DNA from: Caballeronia sp. SL2Y3
Lineage (GTDB): Bacteria > Pseudomonadota > Gammaproteobacteria > Burkholderiales > Burkholderiaceae
Length of the DNA: 64,000 nucleotides
Assembly: GCF_022879575.1 (NCBI RefSeq)
Contig: NZ_CP084263.1
Location: 1 to 64,000 of the forward strand
Direction: 5' to 3'
Under the pieces are notes generated by a model that saw only the letters and a program-made list of their open reading frames with translations, did not search any database and was not told the DNA's origin. This document shows, piece after piece, positions 7,996 through 16,883 of the stretch (the stretch's first letter is position 1; each line of letters opens with the position of its first letter). The position numbers and the translations under genes were made by a program.

Positions 7996-8990
7996 CAGCG
8001 TCGCGACAGCATGCGGGCGGCTTGCCGCTCTCGAAGGAAGAACTGTTGAGCGCGTATCGCAAGATGCGCACGATCCGCGATTTCGAGGAACGTCTGCACG
8101 TCGATTTCGGACGCGGCGACATTCCCGGCTTCGTGCATCTTTACGCGGGCGAAGAAGCGGCGGGCGTCGGCATCATGATCCATCTGAACGACGGCGACCG
8201 CATCGCGAGCACGCATCGCGGACATGGGCACTGCATCGCGAAGGGCGTCGATCCTGTCGCGATGATGAAAGAGATCTACGGCAAGAAAGGCGGCTCGTGC
8301 AACGGAAAGGGCGGCTCGATGCATATCGCCGATCTCTCGAAAGGGATGATGGGCGCGAACGGCATTCTCGGCGCGGGCGCGCCCTTGATCTGCGGCGCGG
8401 CGCTCGCGGCGAAGTTTCGCGGCAAGGGCGAGGTCGGCATCACGTTCGCGGGCGATGGCGCGTCGAATCAGGGCACCTTTCTCGAAAGCCTGAATCTCGC
8501 GGCGGTGTGGAATCTGCCGGTCATCTTCGTGATCGAGAACAACGGCTATGCGGAGTCGACGGCGCGCGACTATGGCACGGCGGTCGACAGCTACGTGGAT
8601 CGCGCGGCGGGCTTCGGCATTCCGGGCGTGACCGTCGACGGCAGCGATTTCTTCGCGGTCTACGAGGCGGCGGGAGAAGTCATCAAGCGAGCCCGGGAAG
8701 GCGGCGGACCCGCGCTGCTTGAATGCAAGATGATCCGCTTCTACGGCCACTTCGAAGGCGATGCGCAGACGTATCGCGCGCCGGGCGAACTGGACGATAT
8801 CCGCTCGAACAAGGATTGCCTGAAGAAGTTCGCGGCCGCCGTCACGCAAGCCGACGTGATCTCGCCCGGAGAACTCGACGCGATCGACCGCGAAGTCGCC
8901 GCGCTGATCGACCGCGCCGTGCAGGAAGCGAAAGAGGCGCCGTTGCCGACAGCTGCCGATCTGCTCACCGATGTCTACGTCAAATATTGA
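7992..8990 (+). CDS. acoA: Acetoin dehydrogenase E1 alpha subunit (TPP-dependent)
   Basis: The protein has 332 aa. The thiamine-diphosphate motif starts at GDG (residue 154, GDGASNQGTF) and ends at ENN (about 183). The substrate loop HRGHGHCIAKG and the GKGGSMH motif are those of E1 alpha subunits. With AcoB it forms the E1 component that cleaves acetoin to acetaldehyde and transfers the acetyl group to lipoyl-AcoC, giving acetyl-CoA. It overlaps acoX by 4 bp and is followed by acoB after 18 bp. Cytosolic; length is normal for the family. Confidence 0.93.
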   Translation: MTASRQHAGGLPLSKEELLSAYRKMRTIRDFEERLHVDFGRGDIPGFVHLYAGEEAAGVGIMIHLNDGDRIASTHRGHGHCIAKGVDPVAMMKEIYGKKGGSCNGKGGSMHIADLSKGMMGANGILGAGAPLICGAALAAKFRGKGEVGITFAGDGASNQGTFLESLNLAAVWNLPVIFVIENNGYAESTARDYGTAVDSYVDRAAGFGIPGVTVDGSDFFAVYEAAGEVIKRAREGGGPALLECKMIRFYGHFEGDAQTYRAPGELDDIRSNKDCLKKFAAAVTQADVISPGELDAIDREVAALIDRAVQEAKEAPLPTAADLLTDVYVKY

Positions 8991-9008
8991 ATCGAGGAGA
9001 CAACCATC

Positions 9009-10025
9009 ATGGCCCGCAAACTGAGCATGAAGATGGCGATCAACGAAGCCATCGATCAGGAAATGACGCGCGATCCGAGCGTGATCGTGCTGGGTGAGGA
9101 CATCGTCGGCGGCGCAGGCGCGGACGGCGAAAAAGACGCGTGGGGCGGCGTGCTCGGCGTGACCAAGGGACTCTATGCGAAGCACGGCGACAGATTGCTC
9201 GACACGCCGCTGTCCGAAAGCGCGTATGTCGGCGCGGCCATCGGCGCGGCGGCGTGCGGCATGCGGCCGGTCGCGGAACTGATGTTCATCGACTTCATGG
9301 GCGTGTGCTTCGACCAGATCTTCAATCAGGCCGCCAAGTTTCGCTATATGTTCGGCGGCAAGGCCGAAACGCCCGTCGTGATTCGCGCGATGGTGGGCGC
9401 GGGCTTTCGCGCGGCGGCCCAGCACAGCCAGATGCTGACGTCGCTCTTCACGCATATTCCGGGGCTGAAAGTGGTCTGTCCTTCGACGCCCTACGACACC
9501 AAGGGACTGCTGATTCAGGCCATTCGCGACAACGATCCTGTGATCTTCTGCGAGCACAAGAATCTGTACGGCTTCGAAGGCGAAGTGCCCGAGAACTCGT
9601 ATGCGATTCCGTTCGGCGAGGCGAACATCGTGCGCGACGGCAAGGACGTGTCGATCGTCACGTATGGATTGATGGTGCATCGCGCGCTCGAAGCGGCATC
9701 GACGCTCGCGAAGGAAGGCATCGAGGCGGAGATCGTCGATCTGCGTACGCTGTCGCCGCTCGATATCGACACCGTGCTGGAGACGGTCGAGAACACGGGA
9801 CGGCTCGTCGTCGTCGATGAAGCGAATCCGCGCTGCAACATCGCAACCGATATCTCCGCGCAGGTCGCGCAACAGGCGTTCGGCGCGCTGAAGGCCGGCA
9901 TCCAGATGGTCAGCGCGCCGCATACGCCGGTGCCGTTCTCGCCGGCGCTCGAAGACTTGTACATTCCGAGCGCCGCGCAGATCGCCGAGGCCGCCCGAAA
10001 AACCATGCACGGAGGAAAGCACTAA
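9009..10025 (+). CDS. acoB: Acetoin dehydrogenase E1 beta subunit
   Basis: The protein has 338 aa with the transketolase-type pyrimidine domain (residues 1-190, with VLGEDIVGGAGADGEKDAWG near the N-terminus) and the C-terminal transketolase domain (about 200-325). It pairs with AcoA to build the TPP site. An ATCGAGGAGACAACC ribosome site precedes the ATG. Its stop TAA shares one base with the acoC start (TAATG), so the two are translationally coupled. Confidence 0.93.
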   Translation: MARKLSMKMAINEAIDQEMTRDPSVIVLGEDIVGGAGADGEKDAWGGVLGVTKGLYAKHGDRLLDTPLSESAYVGAAIGAAACGMRPVAELMFIDFMGVCFDQIFNQAAKFRYMFGGKAETPVVIRAMVGAGFRAAAQHSQMLTSLFTHIPGLKVVCPSTPYDTKGLLIQAIRDNDPVIFCEHKNLYGFEGEVPENSYAIPFGEANIVRDGKDVSIVTYGLMVHRALEAASTLAKEGIEAEIVDLRTLSPLDIDTVLETVENTGRLVVVDEANPRCNIATDISAQVAQQAFGALKAGIQMVSAPHTPVPFSPALEDLYIPSAAQIAEAARKTMHGGKH

Positions 10026-11149
10026 TGTCCGCAATCACACCGATCGTAATGCCCAAATGGGGCTTGTCGATGAGGGAAGGCACCATCAACGAATGGCTCG
10101 TGGACGAGGGCACGGAAATCACCGTCGGCATGCCGATTCTCGACGTCGAGACCGACAAGATCGCCAATGCCGTCGAAGCACCCGATGCTGGCCTGCTGCG
10201 GCGCAAAGTGGCGCAAGCGGGCGACACGCTGCCCGTGAAGGCGCTGCTCGGCGTGCTCGCGCCGTCCGAGGTGAGCGACGCCGATATCGATGCCTACGTG
10301 TCCTCGTATGTGACGCCCGCCGAGGACGAGGAACAAGGCGAGGAAGCGGCGGCGTATCACTTCGTCGATGTGGATGGCATCCGCGTGCGCTACGCATCGC
10401 GCGGCGGCGATGACGCGAGCCGCGCTGCCGTGCTCTTCATTCACGGCTTCGGCGGCGACCTCGACAACTGGCTCTTCAATCTCGACCCGCTCGCCGAGAA
10501 ACATCGCGTGTTCGCGCTGGATTTGCCGGGGCACGGGCAGTCGACGCCGAAGGTGCCGGGCACGTCGCTCGCGGAACTCGCGGGCTTCGTCGGCAAGTTC
10601 ATGGACGCGGTCGGTCTTGAACGCGCGCATCTCGTCGGGCACTCGATGGGCGGCGGCATCGCGGCGCAGATGGCCGTCGATCAGCCGAAGCGCGTGCAAT
10701 CGCTCGCGCTGATTTCGCCTGCCGGTTTCGGCGATGAAGTGAACAACGCGTACACCGAAGGCTTTGTCACAGCCGAATCGCGTCGCGAGCTGAAGCCTGT
10801 CGTGGAACTGCTGTTTGCGAATCCCGAACTCGTGAGCCGCCAGATGCTCGACGATCTGCTGAAGTACAAGCGGCTCGACGGCGTCAGCGACGCGCTCACA
10901 TCGCTCAACGGCGGATTGTTCGCGGGCGGCAGGCAGAGCGCGCAGCCGGGCGTCATGCTCGCCGCGACGGAGAAGCCGGTGCTCGTGATCTGGGGCGCGA
11001 AGGACCAGATCATTCCCGCCGCGCACGCGAAGCACGCACCGGAAGGCGCGACCGTGCGCGTCTTCGAAGACGCCGGGCATATGAGTCAGATGGAGAAGGC
11101 CAACGAAGTGAATGCCCTGTTGAAGGCGCATGTCGAGAAGGGCGGCTGA
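10025..11149 (+). CDS. acoC: AcoC: lipoyl domain fused to an alpha/beta hydrolase
   Basis: The protein has 374 aa. Residues 1-80 form a biotinyl/lipoyl domain with the acceptor Lys45 in ETDKIAN. After an acidic linker (about 95-115) follows an alpha/beta-hydrolase fold with nucleophile elbow GHSMGG (Ser207) and a terminal His in DAGHMSQ. This is the usual AcoC form in acetoin operons, where it acts as the dihydrolipoamide acetyltransferase (E2) instead of a CAT-type catalytic domain. No dihydrolipoyl dehydrogenase (acoL) follows, so E3 must be supplied from elsewhere in the genome. The gene is last in the operon, with a strong hairpin 18 bp after the stop. Confidence 0.9.
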   Translation: MSAITPIVMPKWGLSMREGTINEWLVDEGTEITVGMPILDVETDKIANAVEAPDAGLLRRKVAQAGDTLPVKALLGVLAPSEVSDADIDAYVSSYVTPAEDEEQGEEAAAYHFVDVDGIRVRYASRGGDDASRAAVLFIHGFGGDLDNWLFNLDPLAEKHRVFALDLPGHGQSTPKVPGTSLAELAGFVGKFMDAVGLERAHLVGHSMGGGIAAQMAVDQPKRVQSLALISPAGFGDEVNNAYTEGFVTAESRRELKPVVELLFANPELVSRQMLDDLLKYKRLDGVSDALTSLNGGLFAGGRQSAQPGVMLAATEKPVLVIWGAKDQIIPAAHAKHAPEGATVRVFEDAGHMSQMEKANEVNALLKAHVEKGG

Positions 11150-11166
11150 CGTCTTTTCGACGGGCG

Positions 11167-11201
11167 CGCGCCCCGCTGGAACAGGCCGCCAGCGGGGCGC
11201 G
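11167..11201. terminator. 13-bp-stem hairpin after acoC
   Basis: Arms CGCGCCCCGCTGG (11167-11179) and CCAGCGGGGCGCG (11189-11201) are perfectly complementary with a 9-nt loop. It lies between the stops of the convergent acoC and cupin genes and probably ends transcription from both sides. No T-tract follows. Confidence 0.75.
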
Positions 11202-11219
11202 GTCGACGCTATGCGCTTG

Positions 11220-11624
11220 CTACTTCACCGGCGTCAGGATCGGCGCGCCCTTGTTCTTGAGCAGGAACACGACGAACTTCGCGGGCTGCGTCTGGCTGGC
11301 ATTGCGTCCGACGGTATGGATGTCGTCAGGGCCTTCGTAGAACGTGTCGCCGGGCTTGAGCGTCACCTCCTTGCTGCCCTTGACGGCCATGACAATGCTT
11401 CCCTCCAGCACATACACGAAGGCGTGAGCATCATGGCGATGCACGGGGTCCACTGCGCCGGGCGGATAGTCCACGACGATCATCTGAGCTTCCTTGCCCG
11501 GATAGTCGGGCAACGCCTCGGACCGAAGCGGCGTCACGCTTGCCTCTGGCGCGGCTATGACGGGCGGCGCGATCATCGAGCCGATACTCAATACAGTTGC
11601 TGCGGCGCAAAGCATTCTCTTCAT
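11220..11624 (-). CDS. Exported cupin-domain protein
   Basis: The protein has 134 aa: signal peptide (MKRMLCAAATVLSIGSMIAP, cleavage near VIAA) followed by a single cupin. Motif 1 is visible as PVHRHDAHAFVYVLEG and motif 2 as PGDTFYEGPDDIH, giving the His/His/Glu-or-His metal-binding set. Small exported cupins are usually metal-binding, with varied roles. The ATG at 11624 is chosen because the signal peptide begins there and a GGAGTG site precedes it. It is the last gene of a three-gene operon with the AhpD-like and NmrA-like genes; the gap to the AhpD-like gene is 4 bp. Confidence 0.8.
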   Translation of the reverse strand: MKRMLCAAATVLSIGSMIAPPVIAAPEASVTPLRSEALPDYPGKEAQMIVVDYPPGAVDPVHRHDAHAFVYVLEGSIVMAVKGSKEVTLKPGDTFYEGPDDIHTVGRNASQTQPAKFVVFLLKNKGAPILTPVK

Positions 11625-11628
11625 GACA

Positions 11629-12108
11629 TCACTCCAAGCCGGCCTTGTCGAGCCCGAATGCCTTGTCGGCCGAACCGGGCGCCGTGCGGAACGCGACATT
11701 GAGCCGGTTCCAGCTATTGATGATTCCCACGAGGAAGGTCAGGTCGGAAAGCTCTTTATCGGAGTACTCGGCGCGCACGCTGTCGTAAATGTCGTCCGGT
11801 ACGCCCTCAGCAGGCATGTTCGTCAGCACCTCCGCCCATGCGAGCGCGGCCCGCTCGCGCGGCGAGAACAGCGTCGACTCGCGCCAGATCGCGACGTGAT
11901 GCAGGCGCAGTTCGCGCTCGCCATGAATCTTCGCCATCTTCACATGCATGTCGACGCAGAAGGCGCAGCCATTGAGCTGTGACGCGCGAATCTCGACAAG
12001 CTCGCGGACGTGCGTCTCGATCGTCGATTCCTGAAGCAGCGCGCCTAGCTGGATGAGCTTCTTCGAAAGTTCGGGCGATTGCTGAAAGTAGTCGATGCGT
12101 TGCGTCAT
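11629..12108 (-). CDS. AhpD-like carboxymuconolactone decarboxylase family protein
   Basis: The protein has 159 aa and a redox CxxC pair in NGCAFCVDMH (about residues 48-51) followed by the family His. These are hallmarks of the AhpD/CMD fold used in peroxide reduction. The later segment RERAALAWAEVLTNM is typical of the 'carboxymuconolactone decarboxylase family, peroxidase-related' group. A TAGGAG ribosome site precedes the ATG. The gene is flanked by a cupin and an NmrA-like reductase, which together suggest a small oxidative or electrophile-stress operon controlled by the divergent MocR gene. Confidence 0.85.
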   Translation of the reverse strand: MTQRIDYFQQSPELSKKLIQLGALLQESTIETHVRELVEIRASQLNGCAFCVDMHVKMAKIHGERELRLHHVAIWRESTLFSPRERAALAWAEVLTNMPAEGVPDDIYDSVRAEYSDKELSDLTFLVGIINSWNRLNVAFRTAPGSADKAFGLDKAGLE

Positions 12109-12154
12109 GATGTACTCCTAAGTGATGTATGTCGTGAAAGCTCGGTGAGGACCA

Positions 12155-12907
12155 TCAACCGCGCTGGGCCCGGGCAAGCCACTGATCGAAATCGATGCGG
12201 CCGATGCGCGCTTCGCCGAGCGGCACGAGCGACAGTTCCTCGACCACGCCGCCGTAGTACCGCGCGTTCGGATCGGTCACGACCGGACGTGCGTCGCCTA
12301 CGGATTTCAGGTATCGCGCGATGATCTCAGCGAACGGCGCGCGATCCGGGCCGGCTATGTCGATGGTGTCGTTCAGCGGCGCCGCGAGCGCCACCTGCGA
12401 GAGGATCTCCACGATGTCATCCACCGCGATAGGCTGAAACTGGCCGTCGCCGACGCGCACGGTGCCGCTCTCCGTGCTGAAGTCCGCGATGCCTCCGATG
12501 AACTCCATGAACTGCGTGGCCCGCACGATGGTGTACGGAACGCCGGCTGCCTGTATCGCTTCTTCCTGCGCGACTTTGGCGGCGAAATACGCGTTCTCCG
12601 GCATGCGGTCGGTTCCGACGATAGACAGCGCGACGTGACGGCGCACGCCCGCCGCCACTTCGGCCTTGCCGAGATTGCGCGCCGAGGTGCGAAAGAAGTC
12701 GAGCACCGCTTGCGGTTCCCATGACGGCGCGTTCGATACATCGACTACGACGTCCGCGTCCATGAGCGCCGTGCCGAGACCTTCGCCCGTTATGGTGTTG
12801 ACGCCGGTACGCGGCGATGCAGCGAGCGCCTGATGGCCTGCCTCGTTGAGCAGTGCGACCAGACGCGAGCCGACGAGGCCCGAACCACCGATTACGACGA
12901 TCTTCAT
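12155..12907 (-). CDS. NmrA-like / atypical SDR NAD(P)-binding protein
   Basis: The protein has 250 aa. The N-terminal dinucleotide-binding motif is IGGSGLVGSRL (GxxGxxG). There is no YxxxK in the classical SDR position apart from YFAAK (about residue 108), as in NmrA/HSCARG-type or quinone-reductase-like proteins. The central segment PYTIVRATQFMEF is a signature of the NAD(P)H-binding 'LysR-associated' SDR group. It is the first gene of the three-gene operon; the ribosome site GGAGGA is strong. It probably reduces or senses a quinone or carbonyl compound, but the substrate is unknown. Confidence 0.8.
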   Translation of the reverse strand: MKIVVIGGSGLVGSRLVALLNEAGHQALAASPRTGVNTITGEGLGTALMDADVVVDVSNAPSWEPQAVLDFFRTSARNLGKAEVAAGVRRHVALSIVGTDRMPENAYFAAKVAQEEAIQAAGVPYTIVRATQFMEFIGGIADFSTESGTVRVGDGQFQPIAVDDIVEILSQVALAAPLNDTIDIAGPDRAPFAEIIARYLKSVGDARPVVTDPNARYYGGVVEELSLVPLGEARIGRIDFDQWLARAQRG

Positions 12908-13083
12908 GGCAGATCCTCCAGATATGTCGATGAAACGACGGGCGTGGTGACGCGTGAATGTGTGTCGCGCCGTCGCATTGCCCAGAACGAGTATGGGACA
13001 ATCATGGTCTACTTATAAGGGGCAAGAATCGTCGACATGACTAGTCCAAGATTGCCCCGCCGCACGTGATCGGAGAGACGTTC

Positions 13084-14574
13084 ATGAACGGCCGAAGCCC
13101 TGCACTGGCTATCGAAATCGATCGCCTGAAGCCGTTGCCCATCTATCTGCAGATATGCGAGCGATTCAGAACGGCGATCGCAGCCGGGCATTTGCGTCCG
13201 GGTGACCGCGTGCCCGCGTTGCGCAATCTCTCAACGCAGTTGAGCACGGCCCGCGGCACGGTCGAGCTGGCGTATTCGATCCTCGTCGATGAGGGCTATC
13301 TGCAAATGCGCGGTGCCGCCGGCACGTTCGTATCGCCGTCGCTGCCGGGGTCGGTGGTGCAGCGCGCGGATGAAAAGAGAGCGGGAGGTGCGAAGTCGCG
13401 AGATACGCGACGTGAGCAGCCGACGCGGTCGGAGGGAGCGGTCACCGTCGCCATGAGCGGCGAGCCGCGGCCGTTGCAGCCGGGCCTGCCGGCGCTGGAC
13501 GCGTTTCCGCGCAAGATATGGAGCCGGCTGGTTTCGCGTCGCGTGCGCAGCGGGGATCGCGCGATGCTCGGCTACCCCGATCCGATGGGCTACCGACCGC
13601 TGCGCGAACGCATCGCCACCTATCTCGGCTTGTCGCGCGGTGTCACGTGCCTGCCCGAGCAGGTGTTCATTACCGGCGGCTATCGCGCGACGCTCGAACT
13701 GGTGCTGCGCAGTCTTGCGCAATCGAACGATCGCATCTGGTTCGAGGACCCCGGCTATCTGCTCGCGCGTAATTTTCTGACGGAGAGCGGCGTGCAGTTG
13801 ACACCCGTGCCCGTCGACGATGAAGGAATGGATATAGCGCGCGGCATCGAACTGGATCCGGAGGCGCGCTTTGCATTGGTCACGCCGTCGCATCAAAGCC
13901 CGCTCGGACAGGTACTGTCGCTGACGAGACGCCTCGCGTTGCTGGACTGGGCGAAAAAGGGGGCGCGCTGGGTCATCGAAGACGACTACGACAGCGAGTT
14001 CCGCTACTCAGGCAGGCCATTGCCGGCCTTGAAAAGCCTCGATCGGCACGATCGGGTGATCTATACCGGTACGTTCAGCAAGGTGCTGTTTCCCGGTCTG
14101 CGGCTCGCGTATGCGGTGGTTCCGGACCGCGCTGTCGAGCGCGTCGGACGGGTGGCGTGTTCAATGAATGCCGGCTCGTCCGCGCTATTGCAGGCCGCAG
14201 TGACGGACTTCATCGAGCAAGGGCATTTTGCGCGGCATGTGAAGAAGATGCGTGCGTTGTACGGGCAACGACGGGTCTTCATTGCCGACGCGCTGGAGCA
14301 GGCTTTCGGCAAGCGGCTGAACATCGATTTGCCGCCCGGCGGAATTCAGTTCGCGGTGCGATTCGCCGAGGGCCCGAACGGGCCGGTCGACGATGTCGCT
14401 GTTGCCGCTCGTGCCCGGCAAGCGGGCCTCGGCGTGTTGCCGCTTTCGATCTGGTATGCGAATGCACGTATGCCGCGCACGCCGAGGGGTCTTGTCATCG
14501 GTTTCGCGAACGTTACCGATGCGAGCGAAGCGGCCCGTCTTGCCAGGAAGTTGCGAAGCTGCCTGGATCGCTGA
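13084..14574 (+). CDS. MocR/PdxR-type GntR regulator with aminotransferase domain
   Basis: The protein has 496 aa: an N-terminal winged helix (LPIYLQICERFRTAIAAGHL, residues 15-80), a linker, then a fold-type I aminotransferase domain from about residue 130. PLP-lysine is in GTFSKVLFPGLRL (about residue 333) and the conserved DDYDSEFRY precedes it. MocR proteins use PLP as an effector and regulate vitamin B6, amino-acid or detoxification genes. The ATG at 13084 follows GGAGAG; an in-frame GTG at 13066 lacks a site. It is divergent from the NmrA-AhpD-cupin operon across 176 bp that contains the AT-rich TGGTCTACTTATAA stretch, so it likely controls that operon. Confidence 0.88.
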   Translation: MNGRSPALAIEIDRLKPLPIYLQICERFRTAIAAGHLRPGDRVPALRNLSTQLSTARGTVELAYSILVDEGYLQMRGAAGTFVSPSLPGSVVQRADEKRAGGAKSRDTRREQPTRSEGAVTVAMSGEPRPLQPGLPALDAFPRKIWSRLVSRRVRSGDRAMLGYPDPMGYRPLRERIATYLGLSRGVTCLPEQVFITGGYRATLELVLRSLAQSNDRIWFEDPGYLLARNFLTESGVQLTPVPVDDEGMDIARGIELDPEARFALVTPSHQSPLGQVLSLTRRLALLDWAKKGARWVIEDDYDSEFRYSGRPLPALKSLDRHDRVIYTGTFSKVLFPGLRLAYAVVPDRAVERVGRVACSMNAGSSALLQAAVTDFIEQGHFARHVKKMRALYGQRRVFIADALEQAFGKRLNIDLPPGGIQFAVRFAEGPNGPVDDVAVAARARQAGLGVLPLSIWYANARMPRTPRGLVIGFANVTDASEAARLARKLRSCLDR

Positions 14575-14712
14575 GGGGGACGGTTTGCGTGCCGGCTTGA
14601 ACCGCGACGCTGGAACATTGGTTGCTCAGACGAATGGCCTGCCAAAAAGCGGTAGCGATGCGTCGTGCGGTTGCGATGCACGTAAGCGGGCAATCTTTGA
14701 GAGGAACTCGGC

Positions 14713-14994
14713 ATGAAAACACGTCATCTTGTCACGGTCGCGGCCGCCGTACTTGTCGTTGCGAGCGGCACTGCCCTGGCCCAGGAACAAAGCGCGCCGA
14801 TGGCCGGCGCATCTCACACCACCGATTCGAGCATGGCAACGTACGGTGCGTCCACTTACCGCGGCTCCGACTACGGCGGCGCCGCCGATGGCGATAGCGC
14901 GGCCGGCGCCCGCAACTACGGCGACTGGGCCAGAGCCCGCAATCCGGCGAACTGCCCGCCGGGACTCACGTGTAACGTCTATAAAGGCTCCTGA
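14713..14994 (+). CDS. Small exported protein of unknown function
   Basis: The protein has 93 aa. A signal peptide (MKTRHLVTVAAAVLVVASGT, cleavage ALA-QEQ) is followed by a Ser/Thr/Gly/Tyr-rich mature part with repeated YGAS/YRGS/YGG units. Two cysteines, in ANCPPGLTCNVY, could form a disulfide. It is probably periplasmic or secreted. A GAGAGGAACTC ribosome site precedes the ATG. I do not recognise a family. Its neighbours (MocR upstream, MFS convergent) give no function. Confidence 0.6.
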   Translation: MKTRHLVTVAAAVLVVASGTALAQEQSAPMAGASHTTDSSMATYGASTYRGSDYGGAADGDSAAGARNYGDWARARNPANCPPGLTCNVYKGS

Positions 14995-15193
14995 GGTCTG
15001 CGTCCGGCCACCGCCTCGCGCTGCACGAGAGCCTGCGCCACGCGACGGCTCCGACAAGCATGCGTCGTGAGGATGTGCCGGACGCAAGCTGCTCGGTTCT
15101 GTCCCTAGGGCGCTCTGCGGATTTGATGCTGTTGAACGGCCGGCGCTCGGACGCGCTCATCCCGACATCGCGTTCGAACGTCATGCCAGGCGT

Positions 15194-16474
15194 TCATACG
15201 ATCGCCTTGCTGAGAAAGCGCGCGCGCATCGGCTTGAGCACCAGAATGGCGAGCACGGCTGTCACGATGTCCAACGTGATACCGACGCTGAAAACCGGCA
15301 CCCAGCTACCCGTATGCTGATGCAGCAGCGCAGCCAGCGGCCCGCCGAAGATGGAGCCGATGCCCTGCGAGATATAGAGCCAGCCGTAGTTCTCGGTGGC
15401 GTGGCGCGTGCCGAAAGTATCGGTAAGAGTCGACGGAAACAGCGAGAAGATTTCGCCCCAGCCGAAGAAGACCACGCCTGAGAGCAGCACGAACAGCACG
15501 GCGTTGTCGCGCGTCATGAGCCACAGCGCCATCGCGACGCCTTCCAGCGCAAAGGCGAAAAACATCGTGTTTTCGCGTCCGAATCTGTCCGATACCCAGC
15601 CGAAGAGCGGGCGCGTCAGGCCGTTGGTGAAACGGTCGATGGTGAGCGCGAGCGGCAGCGCGGCCATGCCGAACACGACGACCTTGGTGATGCCGAAGTC
15701 CGCCGCGAAGGTCGCCATCTGCGAAGTGACCATGAGGCCCGAGGTCGACATCATCGTCATCATGGCGAACATGAGCCAGAAGAGCGGCGACTTCATCATC
15801 TGCGAAGGGCGCAGATCGCGCGCATCCGCTCCGGCAACTGCGGATGCCTTCGGCGTGGTTGCGTCGCGCGGCACACGCAAGCCCTGTGATGCGACGAACC
15901 CCACTACCGCGAATGCAATGCCGTAGAGCCAAAGCGTTGCGTCGAGCCCGCGCGCCGCGAGCGACGCCGAGATCGGAAACGTCGTCACGATCGCGCCCAT
16001 GCCGTAGCCCGCGGCCACTGCGCCCGCTGCGAAGCCGCGCCGGTCCGGGAACCAGCGCACCATCAGGCCGACCACGCCGACATACACGATGCCGGTGCCG
16101 AGACCGCCCACGAGACCATAGGTGAGATAGAGCATCGGCGTGCTGGTCGCCATCGACGAAAGCACCCAGCTCAGGCCCGACATGACCGTGCCGAGCGAAA
16201 TCAGGAGGCGCGGACCGAAGCGGTCGATGAGCTTGCCCTGGAACGGCGAGAAGAACGTCTGAAGGATGATGAGCAGCGAGAACGTGATCTGCAGTTCAGG
16301 CAGCGGCACGCCGAGCTTGGCCGACAGCGGTTTGGTCAGCAGCGTCCATACGTATTGCGGGCTGGAAATGGACATCATGCAAAGCAGGCCGAGGCCGAGC
16401 TGAAGCCAGCGGTGATGTGTCGTGCTCGCGGGCGCACCTGCTTCTTCGTGCAGTGGTTCGATGCGTGCGTTCAT
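15194..16474 (-). CDS. OFA-family MFS transporter (oxalate/formate-antiporter type)
   Basis: The protein has 426 aa with about twelve hydrophobic segments. The N-terminal region (RWLQLGLGLLCMMSISSPQY) and the loop PFQGKLIDRFGPRLLI are typical of the oxalate:formate antiporter (OFA) family. The C-terminus ends with the PMRARFL segment seen in these transporters. It probably exchanges small mono- or dicarboxylates across the inner membrane; the substrate is not predictable. A GGGGAA site precedes the ATG at 16474. The TTGTATACAA palindrome 287 bp upstream and the GntR gene beyond it suggest substrate-controlled expression. Confidence 0.88.
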   Translation of the reverse strand: MNARIEPLHEEAGAPASTTHHRWLQLGLGLLCMMSISSPQYVWTLLTKPLSAKLGVPLPELQITFSLLIILQTFFSPFQGKLIDRFGPRLLISLGTVMSGLSWVLSSMATSTPMLYLTYGLVGGLGTGIVYVGVVGLMVRWFPDRRGFAAGAVAAGYGMGAIVTTFPISASLAARGLDATLWLYGIAFAVVGFVASQGLRVPRDATTPKASAVAGADARDLRPSQMMKSPLFWLMFAMMTMMSTSGLMVTSQMATFAADFGITKVVVFGMAALPLALTIDRFTNGLTRPLFGWVSDRFGRENTMFFAFALEGVAMALWLMTRDNAVLFVLLSGVVFFGWGEIFSLFPSTLTDTFGTRHATENYGWLYISQGIGSIFGGPLAALLHQHTGSWVPVFSVGITLDIVTAVLAILVLKPMRARFLSKAIV

Positions 16475-16566
16475 ATGCGTTCCCCGGATAATGTGCGGAC
16501 AAAAAAGATGAGTCGTGCCCTCCGGTCCGACGAACGCGGCCCGGAAAGTGTTTGCGGTAATGCGCC

Positions 16567-16749
16567 TTAGGTGTTAGCGGCCCGCAGCCGCTGAGTCGCC
16601 GCGCGGATCGTGAGCGGCTTCGAATATTTCATCAGGATGACGAAGTATCCCGTCCGCTTCGAGTATTGCGACGGCGTGGATTTCGGCGGACGGTGACACC
16701 GTGCCTGATTCAGTTGATTGGCCGCGATGTACGCGTGCTCCAGAAGCAT
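16567..16749 (-). CDS. Possible 60-aa peptide upstream of the OFA transporter
   Basis: A 60-codon frame starts at an ATG preceded by AAGGGAAA and lies just downstream of the TTGTATACAA operator candidate, 92 bp before the transporter gene on the same strand. The peptide is Lys/Arg-rich with no recognised domain. A second minus-strand frame overlaps it almost entirely, and the codon bias decides for neither. It could be a leader peptide or a degenerate remnant. Low confidence. Confidence 0.25.
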   Translation of the reverse strand: MLLEHAYIAANQLNQARCHRPPKSTPSQYSKRTGYFVILMKYSKPLTIRAATQRLRAANT

Positions 16750-16760
16750 TGATGTTTCCC

Positions 16761-16770
16761 TTGTATACAA
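16761..16770. promoter_or_regulatory. GntR-type operator candidate TTGTATACAA
   Basis: A perfect 10-bp palindrome of the form commonly bound by FadR-subfamily GntR regulators. It sits between the OFA transporter unit and the GntR gene at 16884-17642, about 12 bp upstream of the small frame at 16567-16749. Its position suits repression of the transporter transcript. Confidence 0.5.
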
Positions 16771-16883
16771 CGGGAAGGGACAATGCGAGATCCGTGCCAA
16801 TGATCGGTGGAAACCCTGAGAGCACCGGGCGACAAGGGTGCGGGCCCGGGATCGCCGGTTTGCAGCGAAACCGCGCGATGCCG

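Noticed and set aside
7956..10034. A 692-codon minus-strand frame opposite acoA-acoB
   Set aside because: It is a mirror of strongly coding aco genes in GC-rich DNA, Arg/His-rich, without domain content or a ribosome site.
16574..16825. Second overlapping minus-strand frame above the OFA transporter
   Set aside because: It spans the operator palindrome and lacks a good ribosome site; at most one of the two overlapping frames can be real.
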